A DNA stretch of 64,000 nt from Oxyruncus cristatus (taxonomy: Eukaryota; Chordata; Aves; Passeriformes; Cotingidae): contig VXAY01006690.1 in the NCBI GenBank assembly GCA_013399855.1, forward strand, positions 94,834 to 158,833, given 5' to 3'. Shown in pieces: positions 36,864 through 50,842 of the stretch. The notes under the pieces are model-generated. The model saw nothing but the letters and a program-made list of their open reading frames with translations, made no database searches and had not been told where the DNA came from. The translations under genes were made by a program, and so were the position numbers. Numbering within the stretch: the first letter of the stretch is position 1; the number at the start of each line of letters is the position of its first letter.

Positions 36864-39328
36864 AGACCTTCATGTCTCTTTAAATGATCATTGAAAGAGA
36901 AAGTAAATTGCTGTTGAAATTCCCTCTGGTGATTCTGGCTAATAGAACCACAACTAGTGTGTTAAAAACAGTCAAACAAACCTCCCCCTTCTTTTCCTCA
37001 TTGGTGTCTAGGTAGGTGAGAACTTCGACGCCGTAAAGCTTTACATGATAGACTCTTTTCAGATTCTTCTGTGAATCATACTAAGGTTCCATGTGTAGAC
37101 GTAACTGTACCTCTCTGTGCTTGACACGGTAACGTCAAGATTTTTTGTTATTTAAATATACTAAAATGTACTCTGTATCAAACTGCAGGTGCTGCTACAC
37201 TTCTATTACAGCATGGTAACATTTGCCTTAGAAAAACTCTGAAGCTGGTGAAAGAGTTAAGCAAAGCAGGCAGAAACCATTTTCAGCTTTTACTTCGCAG
37301 ATGCAACCTTTTAAGCATACCTACATTTACCTGCAATGGCAATCGTTTTGCATTTTAATGACAAATCAAGTATGCTAACTTGCATTTGAAACGAAAGTGC
37401 CTTAAATGTCTCTGGCTGTCAGAATGAGATGTTAGGAGCTTGATGAAAAGAGAACAAAGAAGACAAAGTATGAAGCCTAGATACAGAGCAAAATGAAATA
37501 AAACCTTGTATGGCCTGTCAGGGGTGTCAGTTGATATTCCTATCTAAAGCACATTATAGTATTACTTTGCAGCTCATAGCTTACTCATCTGTCTTTTTTA
37601 ATTCATCACATTCTAGCCCACATCTTTTAAGTCCCATGTGTCAACAATGGAAGAAATCTGTTAATTGACAAATGAGTGTCACAAATGTGAATTGGTGCCT
37701 TTACATCAGAGGCAGGTAGTCTCTGTTGTTTTTTGTCGGCTCTATTATTGGCATAAGCCAGTGTAAGACATCTGTCTTTGCCAGAATGAGAGATGACAGC
37801 CAAAGAAGAGCTGTCATTGTTTTAGTGCATGTTCATTCTGCTGAGATACTGTATAAAGATAAAATGTCAGTTAAAAGAATATGAAAAACTATCGGGAGGA
37901 AGTCCTTAAATTACTTGGGAAGGGGATCCGGGAATTGGTGCCAGAATTGAAATCCGAACGTTCCAGTTTGCATCTATCACATCAATTTAAAAATAATACT
38001 TTCTGAGTAACTGGGTCAGTTTATAAGGCATTTAGGAAAACGTTATGTTGTGTTGGCATAATTAGCTCATAAGATGGAAGGAAAAACATACCTTCATAGG
38101 ATATGAGTTTATTACAAGTTCATTTTTCAAACATGTATAGAATTGTCTCAATAAAAATATGCTGTGTAGCATCTCTGGCGTTGATTTGCATCTGTTTTGA
38201 AATATTGAAATTGCTCCTTTCCAATTTCTTTTTCTGTTATAGTTCTGTTTTAGATTGATGAATAACATAATGAAATAAAAAGCATAGCCAGCTGTGAGTT
38301 GATGAGACAATTAATAAGAAGAAAATTTTTAACATAGTTCCAGGGTGTCTAGAGGGTGTACAGTGTACGAGAGTTACTCCCAAATCACTAAACCCCTTTA
38401 TTGCAATAAATGACTTTTTAATATCAGATAGCAAAAAAAATAGGAGGAAAGTGTTTTAATGGATGAGGTAGAAAGGGGGAATAGAATTGAAATGTCATAA
38501 AAGGCTGCCATTTTCCTTTTTACTTTGTATCAAAAATCGTAAGAAAGATAGATCGGCACATTCATCTTCAGCAGTTCTCACAGCCCTGTGCTTTAAGTGC
38601 TACAGGACGCTCTCTGTGTAACCCTTCCTTCCAAAATGACTGGTCACTTGGGTTCTAAATGACCTTGTCTGAACTCCAGGGGTTTTGAGGACTATGTTGA
38701 CAAAATCTGGTGAAGGGCTGACTCGTGATCTCTAGTGAGGCTGGCTGAGTGGAAGTTTCAAGATAGATGTTTTTGAGCAACAATTTGTTAAAAGTGTTAA
38801 TTTTAAAATTACTTCTTTTTGCATTTGAAATAGAGCTGTCAATATAGTAAATCTTAAAAATTCTCGATTATGATACTACTTAATACAGGTGGAATTGTCA
38901 TTGGTCCTCTTTTATTATTTCTTTTATTTATTTTTTTTATACTTGCTTCTGGTGACTACTTGAGCAGCAGGAAAAATATCAAGCTAATGTTCTCCATCCC
39001 CTCCCCACCACTGAATGTGGGGCTCTCAAATTTTGTCTTTGACAGCTCTGTTTGTCTCCAAGGTACCTTCTGGCTCTTTTACTTCAATCCATGGTTAATG
39101 TTGATTGTTAATTTAGTTTTAGTTACTGATACCAGTAACAGAGTTGGATACTTCTAGTGGGTGCTTGCTTCTATGTGTCTTCTGTGTCTTAAGGTCTAAA
39201 AAGCTAAGAATGAGTAGCATTCAGCTTCCTTTTATTTTAACTATTTGGATAGAAATATTGCTGCTTCGTAAATAGATTTCCTATAAAATAGAATACTAAG
39301 ACAGAAAGAGATTTGTGTCTTGAAGGCC

Positions 39329-39347
39329 TTTTTTTTTTTTTTTTTTT
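39329..39347. repeat. Poly-T run (19 T)
   Basis: An uninterrupted run of 19 T, followed after GAG by seven A. No retroposon body was recognised on either side. Confidence 0.9.
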
Positions 39348-42300
39348 GAGAAAAAAAGCTAGTCTTCAAATTTCTTTGGAATTCATTTTGCTTGACAATA
39401 TTTTAAAATAACATCAATGAACATTAAGAGGTATTTACTGCTTGGTTTGTGAGCCTTGGATGACTGTAAGTTTTTAGTGAAAGCCTTGTTCTTCCATTCC
39501 CATCTTGTTCTTGCATTCCTAGCCTTCACTGGTTCTAAGTAGATGATTAAATTTCCAGTCAAAAGCCATGCTGTCGGTGGTGTTACATCTTTTCAGGCAG
39601 TTTTCATCATGTGCTCTGAAGTTCAGTATCCTTTGAGAAGTAGAGAGACAACACTGCTTCCATTTTACAGATGGCAAAGCTGAGTTGTGAGGAGGCCTTT
39701 TTGATAAACTGTACAGGCCAGATGTAATTATCAGCTCTTCACACCAAATTGCATAAACCACTTCTGCGTGTTTGGAGAAGTCATGGTTGATACTTGCCAA
39801 ATCTGTAGTGATTCTAGAGATAGTTTATTCTCATGTGCTACTTGGCTGCACTTTGTATTATCTGACAGCGGATGTATCGGCAAGGTGATGATACAGCAGA
39901 GGCTAAAAAGAAAGGATGCATTATAGACATGGAATAAATTTCTTTGCCTATTTCTTTGCCAATTATGAGATTTTCTCATAACTGTTCCCTTGTGGTTCAA
40001 TAATATATAGTTATAAAAATAACAATGGTAACAGCAGATTAAAATGTAGACTAAGACTTTATCTTCTATTGTTGCTGGACTTCCTTTTTTAACTAAAAAT
40101 CAAGAGATAATCAATAAGGCTAAGTATGAATACCAGATCTGGCCTCTCTAAAAGAATTGAATTAATTTCTTTGTGAAAATTCATATGCAGGAAATACAGT
40201 TGAAGCTGGTTAAGTTACTGTCCTGTTCCATGCCAGGAACAGAGTAGAGAAAACATTTGACTTGTAGAATTCAGCTATAGGAGTACGTGTCTGTATTTTT
40301 GTGTTAAATTAGCTCTAGAAAGGGAAGATGCTGGAATTTAACTACAGAGACATTGTATGTGTGTGTGCACATACCCTCTTGGTGATTCCCCTCCCAACTG
40401 CCAGCTGTCATACAGAGTCTGAAACAGACAAAAATTTATTGGGTAGTATTTAGAAACATGTCAGTGGTAATGACTGGATCTCTGATTTCAATTATCACCT
40501 ACTAAATTTAGGCTAATGTAGTGCATTTGTAGACCTGTTGAATGCACTTGACATCATGTTTAAAATATTTGAAACTGCATTGGTTTTTAATATCATACAT
40601 TGACCGCTTTCTTTTTCCTACTCACATCTGGTGCATGGCAGCAGGCATCCCATGTGACCTATAAAAACTTCAGTTGTGCTAGTTTGAGTTTTTTTTTCTT
40701 CTTCAGGTAATATTTCAGTGGAGGATAAGAAAGTAGTCTGAGAGTACAATTGCTTTAATGAAACTACTCTAAGATCTATAATTCACTGTTTTCCCATTTT
40801 CCCCCCTTTACAATCAGTATGTAAATAGCATTTTAAGCTTTATTCCTATTTTTAGCTTTATTTTTTTCATTGAAAATTCTTGGGATTTAGGCTCCTTGGT
40901 CACTTGGGTGCTCTTAAAACTATTTTAGTAATAAATTACCTATAGTCACTATTTTTCTGTAGAATGACAGGTGAGATTTCAGGTGGAATCTGTGCTTATA
41001 TACCATTTCTAGTGTTATATTAGAAGATATTAAAGTTTAAATCCAAGTGACTGCGTTCTGCTTTGCTCATTTTGCAAGCATTTCATGTGCTCTTATTTTA
41101 GGATTTTTGAGGGGGATTATTTTTAAAAAAATGTTTCCAAGGACTGGAATACTTTATTGGAGTTCTGCTAAGTAATTTTCTGTCTTCAAATCTTGTACTC
41201 TTTCCATACCCATCATCCTCATACATATTTATGAAATTTATATGCTTATGTTTGCAACTCTGAGCTTGTCTTCTAACTATTGGAATACTAGCTGTTGAAG
41301 TAATTTGTTTGGTAGCACTCAAGAGTACTAATCAACATAGTCTTTGGTTTGTGTTTCCCTGTTTTTGTGAAAATATTATGAGCTTTTGAAGTTACATCCA
41401 CATCTGCATGCAACTAATGTAAGAAACAAAACAGTCTCCAAATATGTGTAGGTTACTTGAGGTAAATTCATTGTCCACATCTTCATAGTTACATGGACAA
41501 GCTTGGAGAATTTTGGAAGTATAAATATCCTCCTCTTTTAAAGCAAGATCCCAGCATGCTTATACTAATTTTGCTTTGTTGTGGTTTCTCATGACTGGGA
41601 GTATATTTTTCAGTAGTATTTGCAGTGGTAGTTAGCAGGTTCTTTTCATGCCTAATGCTTCCAGCCATCCTTTAGATGACTTATTCTTAAGAATCTCAAA
41701 GTTATTTTAAACTGAAATCATTATTAAAAAATCTGAGCATTTTATCTCTGAAATACAAGACACAATAGGAGAAGATTTCAAAATGGGTATTTGAAACATG
41801 CCTTCTGGGCAAGGAAACAAATCTTGAGGAATAAATTTTAGTAAAGTTGGATGTAGGCCTTCTGGTGAAATGTGTAAGGATGTACAGTCTTACTGATGAT
41901 TTCTCATTTTCAGAGTTGCTGCAAGTGTCTTGGATGGTAAGTTTCAGCAGTAATTTCCTCTGATGCTTATTTTATGGGGATTTTGTTTTGTTTTCATTGT
42001 GTAAATTGTCTGTGATTCCTTAGAAATTCTCCAAGCCAAGCATGGATACAGATGGCATCCAATAATTGCAAGGGATCTATCTACATAGAGGCTTCGTGGT
42101 ATTATCAAAGTTACCATCAAAAAGGAGCAATGTTTACTACTCTGATTAAAGATAGTCCAGTGCAATCCTAAAACTCATGATTGATCACAAGTCACAGAAA
42201 AGGCCTATCGAACTTGATGACATCCAGCCTACATATAAGCTCTATTTATCTTCCTTTCACAGAGATAAGTTTTTCTCAATGGAGAATCCATTTAGTGTGA

Positions 42301-43854
42301 GCCCTGTGTTGTTTTTACTTTTCCTTACGTTTGAAAAATGAAATGTAAGGTCTGAGAAGTTGTCAGCATATAAATTTCAATCATAAACTAAGAACAGTCT
42401 AAGTTCTTAATAGCTTGCAGAACTTGCTTTGCTCTGTTATGTGTTTCTTTAGCAGTTTGAGACCTCCTGATGAATAGATTCTGTTCTGTGCCATCAGTTC
42501 TAACCTGTTTTGTTGCTCCTACCATAATGCTGGGATTTTGGAAGCGTGCAGGGTGGGTATTTCACTTGTTTGTTTTGATATGTTCTAATGATAGTGTATT
42601 GGTTTGCAAATATAGGGAACTTCTCTGCTGCTCCAGTTTGCTAACCTTTCTAATTGCTCTGTACTCAGTTCTACTCAAATCATTCGTGTGCTGCCTGACT
42701 GCTACGTTGGATGACCCAGTGATGGACAGTTGTGCTGGCTTCCACTTTATTCCCTCAAATTCTTCTATTCTGTGGCTGCAAAAGTGTTTCCTCTGCTTCC
42801 AGGTATCTTATTTCACCTGATAGCATAGTGCCTGCCAACCATATGTTTCTATAGCACCTAACTCTACTTTTGCCTTCCCCTTAAGTCAATAGGGCAGTTA
42901 GTGCATTCAGCACATCAAGGTGGAACTTCTTCCCAAGCATGTTACTCTTTGTTGCAAGTCTGTTGTACATGGTGCATCTGTTCTCTGCTTGCTATGTCAG
43001 AAGAGTGTATGCATTCTTGAAGACTAGAGAGGGAAAAAAAATTATCATGTTGCTTTTCTCTCCTTGTTAAAGCTGATAGGTCTAATATAATAAAAGTGAC
43101 TGTTACGGCCATGAACTTTAAACTAGGAGGCTCTGGACTTACATTGCATAAGCAGACAAATAAAGTATGTTTTATATATCTTTAGAGGAGAAAGGTAAAT
43201 ACGATGGTATTTCTTGTAATTTATAAGCCCCATCAGTAATAAAAGTCTTGAAGTATATTAAACTTAATCCATATGTTAAGGGCTTTGTCCTAAATTCTTG
43301 TTATTTTTCACAAATGCTTCATAAACCATCATAGTCCTGGGAAGTGATTTCTGTGTAGTAATCAGAGGTCATAGTGGAGAACTGTAATCTCAATAAAACC
43401 AAGTTTATACTTTGTGGACAAATAATAATTACTTGACTAAGAAGCAGCAAAAAGCATTACACAATGTCATAAAAGCCAAAAGAAGGGACAAAAGTAGAGA
43501 AGGGTGAATGCTTACTTTAGTTATTAATATGTAGTTTACTTTTAATTCATGACTTCTGTCACACAGAGCTTTCCTTCTGTTGAATGGTCTGAATGTCCTT
43601 CAGGCATAGATCACATTTATTCTTGTTTTAGATGTGAACAAGTATTAATTTACTCCACTGGAAAGGAAATAAGATTACAACAAAGGAGGTTCATGTTGGA
43701 AAGAGTAGAAAGGAGTTTTATATTGATACTGGCTTTGCATTTTGATAACTCTTTGTGGTGCTTTCTTATTGCATGACTCCTACAGGAGGGTGGTGATGCG
43801 TTATGTGAAGACAAATGTTTTGTTTTTAATTTTTTTCTCCCCCCTCTCCTTCAG

Positions 43855-43971
43855 AGAAGTCCAAGAAAACTGACACTGACAGAAGACAAAAATGTTATTT
43901 ATGATGACATCATGTATTACCCAAGCAAATCTCTTTTGTGAAAGACTTTTTTTTTACGGTGTTGAAATAAA
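43855..43971 (+). other. Candidate terminal exon with poly(A) signal
   Basis: A strong acceptor (TTTTTTTCTCCCCCCTCTCCTTCAG up to 43854) opens 28 codons ending in TGA at 43939-43941, and AATAAA follows at 43966-43971. The peptide contains LTLTEDK and NVIYDDIMYYPS and looks less random than most frames here, but I do not recognise it. Joined to the LRMDA exon through the second AG (43855-43856), the phase works and would read NLLR then SPRKLTL, which could make a short alternative C-terminus. Through the first AG the join gives an immediate stop. A chance open frame of 28 codons is not rare, so the splice, stop and poly(A) combination is the only real support. Confidence 0.2.
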
Positions 43972-46900
43972 GAATCAGTGAATCATTCCTGAAGGAATAT
44001 TGGTTCAGATTATTCTTCCTTCTATTGCCACTGCCTCACTGCTGCTTTTCCTTTTCTACTTTGTCTGTTTCTGGGGGTCTTAATACTACTGCTAGCTACA
44101 GGTGGTTGTTAAAGAAATTACTTTCAGTCCTTAAACATAGCTGCTTCATATGGATTGATGTTATGCAAGAATAATCTCTGATTATGAGAGACTGGAGGTC
44201 ATACCCAGGTATAGCAGTATTTGTGCTGATTTACTGGCTCCCACAACATTTCATTGCAAATTAATTTGGAGGTGTAGTAAGTTTCCTTTGCTGAAGAACT
44301 ATAGTAGGAGCATCTACTAATGGAAGCTGAGTTGTTTTCAAACAGGTATCCATTTATAGATATCTGACTTAGTTAAACTGAACTTTGGCTATCAAATGCT
44401 GTGAATAAAACCAGTCACAGTATTTGTTGAGATGATGTCATCATCAGCAGAGAAGCAGATAAAGAACAGACAATATTGCAACGCTGAATCAGTTAAAAAG
44501 AAAGCAAACTGGTGAAGTTATGTGGATTACACTAGTTTTACAGATAATGCTAGACAATAAGGCTAAAAAGGAGTTGAGGTTAGTTACGTGAGTGGCTGGA
44601 AAGAGGTCATGACTCGATATATCAAGTCTCAGACTGTGACTTGAACAAAATTCTCAGACCAAATACCAATATCTTGGCTGAGACACTGGGGGAGCTGAGA
44701 GGTTGAGCATCTGTTGGCTACTGAGGGTACAAATGATTGCAGAGACAGGGATGTCACACAAACGTTGTAAAAGCCTTTTCCTTTGCAGTTAGGTAAAATA
44801 TGGACATTTATGACTGTTTCATTAAATTCTTTCAATTTGCTGTAGTTCTTAAAGGAAATACAAAATATACAGAAACAATTGCGGAGATGTCTAAATTGGC
44901 ACTTAACAAATGTTGCTTGATCCTTCCATAGTCAATAATAGTTAGCCAACGGCACTCTGCCTAGTGTCTGAGGACCCAAAGTAACCTTTTTACTAAAAGA
45001 AAAATACCATAGATTTAGATTTAAATAGCTGTTTATGCAACACATCTGTGCTAAAAAGAATCCAAACCAATGGTACAACCAAATTCAAGCTTGATTTTGA
45101 TGACTGTGTTCATAATAAGCAACCACTTGTTTTTTGAATTTTTTTCTGTTGTATAGATTGGACCATTGATATAAAGTAAGTATTTAAACATTTGTTGCTA
45201 TTATGTACCCTTCTGAATATACCACATATACAATTGCTTTTCCAGCTAACGCTGTTCTGTGGAGGAGGGGCGGGGGTTGCAGTGGCACACAGCCTTTTCA
45301 GAAAGTAGTTTGAAACTAGGGAGTTCTGTGTTGTGTCAGGCAAGATGCTTCTTATCAGTTTGTCTGAATTGTTTTGTCACTGCAGAAACATGAGAAGAGG
45401 AAGGTGCAGCTGTCTCTACAAAAGCAAAATCTGGAGCCTTACGGGTACGTGGAAGTGTTGCCCAGGGGCAAGGCAGGGACTTCAGGCTCATGGTGAATTC
45501 CTGGCTTGTTCAGTGCAAAGCGTCAAATCTCTTGCCTTACCTTTGCCAGGAGTCAGTGCTTCGCAGAGAGCTAAGAGTTAATGTACCTTATTTCTGTACA
45601 AAGCAAGTGCTGCCATGTGATTTGGAGTCCTATCCCTCATTTCCCCTCACTTTGAGCGGTTGTATGCTGTATCTTACTTCGTAATTCTTGAAGAGTCAGT
45701 TTGATTGATTTTTATTTAATATGTGTTAGGCCTCAACCTTTCCCCAGTCTCCTTTTAACCTTGTCAGATTTCTCTCTGGTATTCCTCCTCCTCCTATTTT
45801 GAAACCATTAAATTCTTGTAATATAAATTGATTTACACCTCAGCTTTGGTAAGTGTTTTTGAGAAACATGGAGAAACTGATGCATGCAGAAAAAATAGTT
45901 TTCTCTTGGGGAGACTCTGAATGTTCTGGGCAGATCTGTGAAGACTGAGTCCTTGCAAACTTTCAGTTATCTTATAACTTATTCAACATAATCTATATAA
46001 AGACTCCAGCAAAGTTGGTAAGAATTCTTTCGTCATCTATAGAAAACATACTAGCATAGCAGTACTATCTATCTACCTACATATCTATATCTATACTGTG
46101 ATGTAGACTGCCGGGGCATCTGAAAAGATGACTGTTTTTTTTCCAGTTGACAGTCATATAGCATGCACTTAACCATGTTCTTAATTGTTTTGTAATACAG
46201 GAGTGGAATTAATGTCCTCGCGTGCTTTGCTGAGTCAAGATTTGGTGGATTCCTCTGCTCATGTTCCATGCTGTTAACTCTCTACCAATGTTCTTTCTGC
46301 TAATAGTGATAAAGTCACAAAGCAATTATAACTCCCACAAGCTGTCCTTTAATAACCTTTGTCATTTGTCAGAATGCATTAGGCCCTTGCAAATTTTTAC
46401 AGAGAAGCTGTTGGTCTTCATGAACTAATAGAGTGCTCTGATGTGCCAGCTTATCCTCCTTGCCAAATTGCTGTTGGTTCAGAGGGGAGCTCACTTCAGT
46501 TTAAAGAAATATCTTACACCTCTTTCTGTTAGACCAAAGGATTTTCAAACAAGATCAAAATCTAGGTTTTAAGCTTTTCAGTTGTCTTTGGATGTGAATG
46601 TAATGTATGTTGAACTAGAAAATGCATAATGATCTTCATATTCTAAATGGTGATGGTCTTCTCATAACCACATATTTATAATGCTACACCTCTGTGAGCA
46701 CTGGGGACTTAAAATACTGCTGTTTATACTACAAAGATAGATGTGGTATACACAGTGTGATTCTGTCTTCTCCAATTATTTTTTTTCTTAAATTAGTGTT
46801 ACTATTGCAAGAAGTCAAGGTGTATTTCTCCTTGTAACTTACCAGCATGCAGTGGATAATTGGGGTTGGCATGTTCTTGGGTTACCTGCTATAAAGGAAA

Positions 46901-49900
46901 GTATGTGGGAGGGAAAGAGAGCAACTCCCTGTAAAACTGTTTAATATTTTGGTAACTGTCTAGTGTTAAGGATTAAAAAAAGTGATAATTCTGTTGCAGT
47001 TGAGGTAATTTAAGTGTCTAAATTTCCCTTCAACAGATAGAGAGCTCTGATGCTTAGAGTACCTATTGCATCTCTACTGCAGGGATTGCTTTCTCCTTGG
47101 TAAAATCATGTTGAAGCCTGATGGATCACTGTTACTTTGTAGATGTGTGCACTCCAGTATTCAGTTCTTGGGTACCCAAGGAGACAGATAAAGTATATAG
47201 AAGCCAGTCAAATAAACATGCTTTGCTGACCTCTGACTGCAGCTGGGATATGTCAGTCAACTGTATTATAGTTTTTAGTACAGTAGTCTGTGACCTTTTG
47301 AAATATTCAAATGTACTTTAGCATTGTTACTATTTGGAAAATAAAGCTTTAACATACTCTGCGTTCCACCCTTCTACCTGTTCTGACAGGGTTAGGCTAG
47401 AGAGTATGCATGCCATTAATGAACAATGTAATTCACAAGAAATACAATTTAATTTAAATTAGGTAAACAACCATTAAAAAAAGTTATTAATTTGATAGAA
47501 GTATCTGATATCTTCTTTGAAGCAAACATTATTTCTTTTTTCTTTTAAATATTTTTAATTTTTTTTAAATTGCTTATCCCACCTGCGCTACCTTATTATT
47601 GTACCAAATGGGGTAAACTATGCATCAGAGAGATTTCATTGTTATTCTGCTGGTGTTTCTGTTACGTCTCTTCTCTGTTGCTTGCACGAATATGCACATA
47701 TATGTATTCTCTCTCATTGTTGGGCTGTTAGTCTCAATATTGTGTATGTGGCTTTTATTTTTATTTTACAAATACCCATCTGGCAACTGAAGACAAGTAT
47801 TTTGTTGACAGATTAAAAAGGTTCAAGGTTTTTGAAGTTTTCACGTCCTGTGAAAAAGACAGGTCAGTTTTTTTCTCTCTGGGCATCTGTCTCTCATAAG
47901 CACATAAATTGCTCTTGAAGCTAGATAGGAAAAATACTGAAGGCAACATCATATTTAAAAGTTTAAATGTGCTGATTGGAGTGTCTGAGAGCCTAACCTC
48001 AGGCAAAAGGTCTCCTGTTCAGTCTTTTTGACTGATGTAGAGTGGTCTACTGTTAATAATTTAGTTTTGAGACCTACTAAATGAAAAATAGGAGGCTCAT
48101 AGCATCAGTATCACTGTTGATCTTCCCTAAAAAATATGAACTTGTTGTATTTTGATGTATGTTTCCATTCTTTACACACTTGACTGTTCTCTAGTGTAGC
48201 CACTGCATCTGAATTTTTTCCTTAATGAGCAATGTTTTTATATCTACAGAACACATAGCTTGCCCTGCAGGACCTTATGTTCACTTTTAGTCTGCTGTGT
48301 TTGTGTAGTAAATAAGAAATGAGTAACACTGCCATTAGACATTTTATACGCATTGCTCCTGACCATACTTGTGAGTAATCTGCTGAAGAGTGTGCACGTC
48401 TTCAGTTTGTAGCAAAATGGGGTCTGTAATAATTTCATCTTTTAAATTAACATAAAATGCATGGCAACAGATGGAACCTTTGTTTAAACAAGGATTTTGA
48501 TGGCTGTGTAAAAGCAATGTGCTATAGGTTTAGGTCCAATCCTTACCAGATGCAAGTGTGTTGTACTTTAGTCTCCCATTTTAGTAGGTATAAAAGAGAT
48601 GAAATGCAGGTTGGATTATCTCTAGATTGTCTCCTGAAGTTCTAAAGTTTATTTGCTTTAATAAAAGATCAGTATTGTGCATTTTAGAACGTCTGAGGCA
48701 ATTTTTGCAAAGTCGTGTGAGGCAAATATTTCTTGTGTTGCTTGAATGGTTGTTCAGCGAGGAGGGTTGTTTTCTTAGCAAAACATGACATCAGATAACA
48801 CAAAAAAGTTTTGAAAAGTTATCTTTATTCTCTGAAAATAGGTGTATTTTCTGAAATAATGTATAGTTTTTATAGATTTTACAAGTGAACACTAATTCTT
48901 CTGAAGGTAAATAATTATGTATGTAGTCAGTAGCTTGCTGAAGAACTTTTTTATTTTTTTTTAAGAGTGTGAATATCAGAGAGTTGAACAGATGCTGTAA
49001 GATGTATAGCTCATTCAAAACTCTAAGAGCGCAGAAATAGTAGTGAGGAAACAACCTGTTCTTTTATTGATTGTTATGTTATTACTTTTTAAAACTTGTC
49101 TGGGTTGACTTTCTTTATTGTTTTTCTTCATGATATTTCCCAGTAAGGATGAAGATACACCCTCAGTAGAACCTTGATATTTTATGAAGTCAGACAGACT
49201 CTTTAGAAAGCAATATAATTATTCAACTGCACCTCTTAATACTCAGTCTAGATATGGGATATGTATTTAGAATAACCCTGAAGGTCAGATTTTAAGTGCC
49301 TGTGTTCTAGATCCATGTTGAAAAAAATATAAAACTGCTAGTGAGGATCAAAGTGGGTTTTAAGCTCTTTAAGCATTTACTGTATCTTTGGAAATAGAAT
49401 GAACCTTGGTAGCAGCTATTATCTTGCTTACAATTAATGTTCACTAAAATAGAGATTTATAAAAATGAGCATTTAAAAACTTCTCAAACTCAGATCTTGT
49501 TAACCTAGTTTACCTTCAATAGTCTGAAATTGGTGCTGAAACAGAGGAGAAGAGAGAGATAAATGGGCAATTACTGTGGCTCCAGAAAGCTCTGATTTTG
49601 TCCCTGTTGAAGGAGGTTGTTTTCCCGTCTAATCGCCTCAGAAGTGTCCCTCTTTCTTTAGTCTGATAATCAGAGCTCTATTTAGATTTTTGTTGCTGTC
49701 CACTCCTGTTGATTTTTTTTTTTTCCATCTGCAGCTTATATGCTTTCTACCTCTCATTAAAATATTCTTAAAAAATAATCCTAAATGAGATGCCTGTAAA
49801 TCAATAGGCAACATTTCCATGTCAGGGTACCAGGCTTCTCTTTAAACAAAAAGATAGCATTTGTGGTTTGGGGAAATAGAAGAAAAGGGATCATATATTT

Positions 49901-50723
49901 CTTCACAATAAAAGATAATTAGGTTGCCTTAGTTAAGTTAGGTCATCTGATTAGCTATGTAAAAGTGCATCAGAAAAACACCCTGTCTCTTCATTTCCTT
50001 AGATGATAACAGGAAAGAGAATGTGTGGAACAGGACTCTCGTTCTATTTGGTACTTAATACTCTGAAATTGAGCGTGGTTACCAGGACTTCCAGTATGGG
50101 AGGTGAGGAGGTAATGAGAAAAATTTCTTGTCCTGAATTTGGAGATTGTTTTTAAAGTGTGAATTTTCTTAAGGTGTTTGAGTATGTTCCAGTTTTGCTA
50201 TTGTGAAATTGGAGAAATCGACCCTACGACTTCATTAATTTTTGGCGAACTGAGATGCCTTGGGCATGTTTGTGCTGCTTCTATGATGTGTGAAGCAGTC
50301 TGAGGTAGCTTCTTTAACATCCTGGCTGAAGAGGGCAAACAGAATGTCAGGCTTCTTCAGTCTTGGCTTCTTATGTAGTCTTCTGGGAGAAGTATTCACA
50401 ATGTCTGCACAGGGAACTCATTGTAAATGGCTTGAATACTTCCTATTAATTAAAATTACTGGTGTCACATATCTGTTGAAACGAAGAAGTCAAATGTCTA
50501 AGGAACCATGGAGTATCAGATATTGATTTTTATCCCAGTGATGGTTTTTGACTGTTACTTCCATGTGTTGTTTGTACTGTGCTTACAGACTGAAAACTTT
50601 CTCTATGATGTACAGCATTTGTAATCTAGGTAGGACTTGCAAGTCCCATTCTCTCAAACTGAAGCATAGAACTTAATTCCTGTTCAGGGATACAACAAAC
50701 TCTGCATCTCTGTTCCCATTTTT

Positions 50724-50726
<3 letters not shown>
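43972..50726 (+). other. LRMDA: LRMDA intron 2, continued
   Basis: No gene supported. It holds a possible small exon at 45386-45444 (see findings), a TATC-rich microsatellite at about 46066-46095 and an enhancer-like block at about 46300-46510. The remainder is plain AT-rich sequence. Confidence 0.6.
46066..46095. repeat. Imperfect (TATC)n microsatellite
   Basis: Units of TATC/TACC/TATA in ATCTATCTACCTACATATCT and the following bases, about seven imperfect tetranucleotide units. Confidence 0.7.
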
Positions 50727-50765
<39 letters not shown>

Positions 50766-50842
50766 NNNNNNNNNNNNNNNNNNNNNNNNNNNNNNNNNNN
50801 NNNNNNNNNNNNNNNNNNNNTTTTTTGTTTTGTTTTTTTGTT
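50727..50842. repeat. Long poly-T tract with an assembly gap (55 N at 50766-50820)
   Basis: At least 39 T precede 55 N, and TTTTTTGTTTTGTTTTTTTGTTGC follows. Read on the minus strand, this is a poly-A tract preceded by A-rich sequence with scattered C, as at the end of a retroposed sequence or an expanded homopolymer. The gap is almost certainly a collapsed or unresolved homopolymer, so the true length is unknown. Confidence 0.9.

Larger units (their letters stand above)
27086..43854 (+). other. LRMDA: LRMDA intron 2, middle part
   Basis: About 17 kb of AT-rich, gene-free sequence. It contains TTTA microsatellites (29262-29286 and 36827-36863), a run of 19 T at 39329-39347, and blocks with an enhancer-like texture (about 28440-29530 and 37600-37880, listed separately). 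No transposon was recognised. Confidence 0.65.

Noticed and set aside
42470..42820. 116-codon plus-strand frame rich in Cys, Leu and Phe
   Set aside because: Hydrophobic composition reflects T-rich DNA; non-ATG start region and no family resemblance.
44431..44445. GATGATGTCATCATC, similar to the core of the 56093 palindrome; also ATGATGACATCAT at 43901-43913
   Set aside because: Arms are only 6-7 bases and the flanks do not match; too short to claim a repeated element family.
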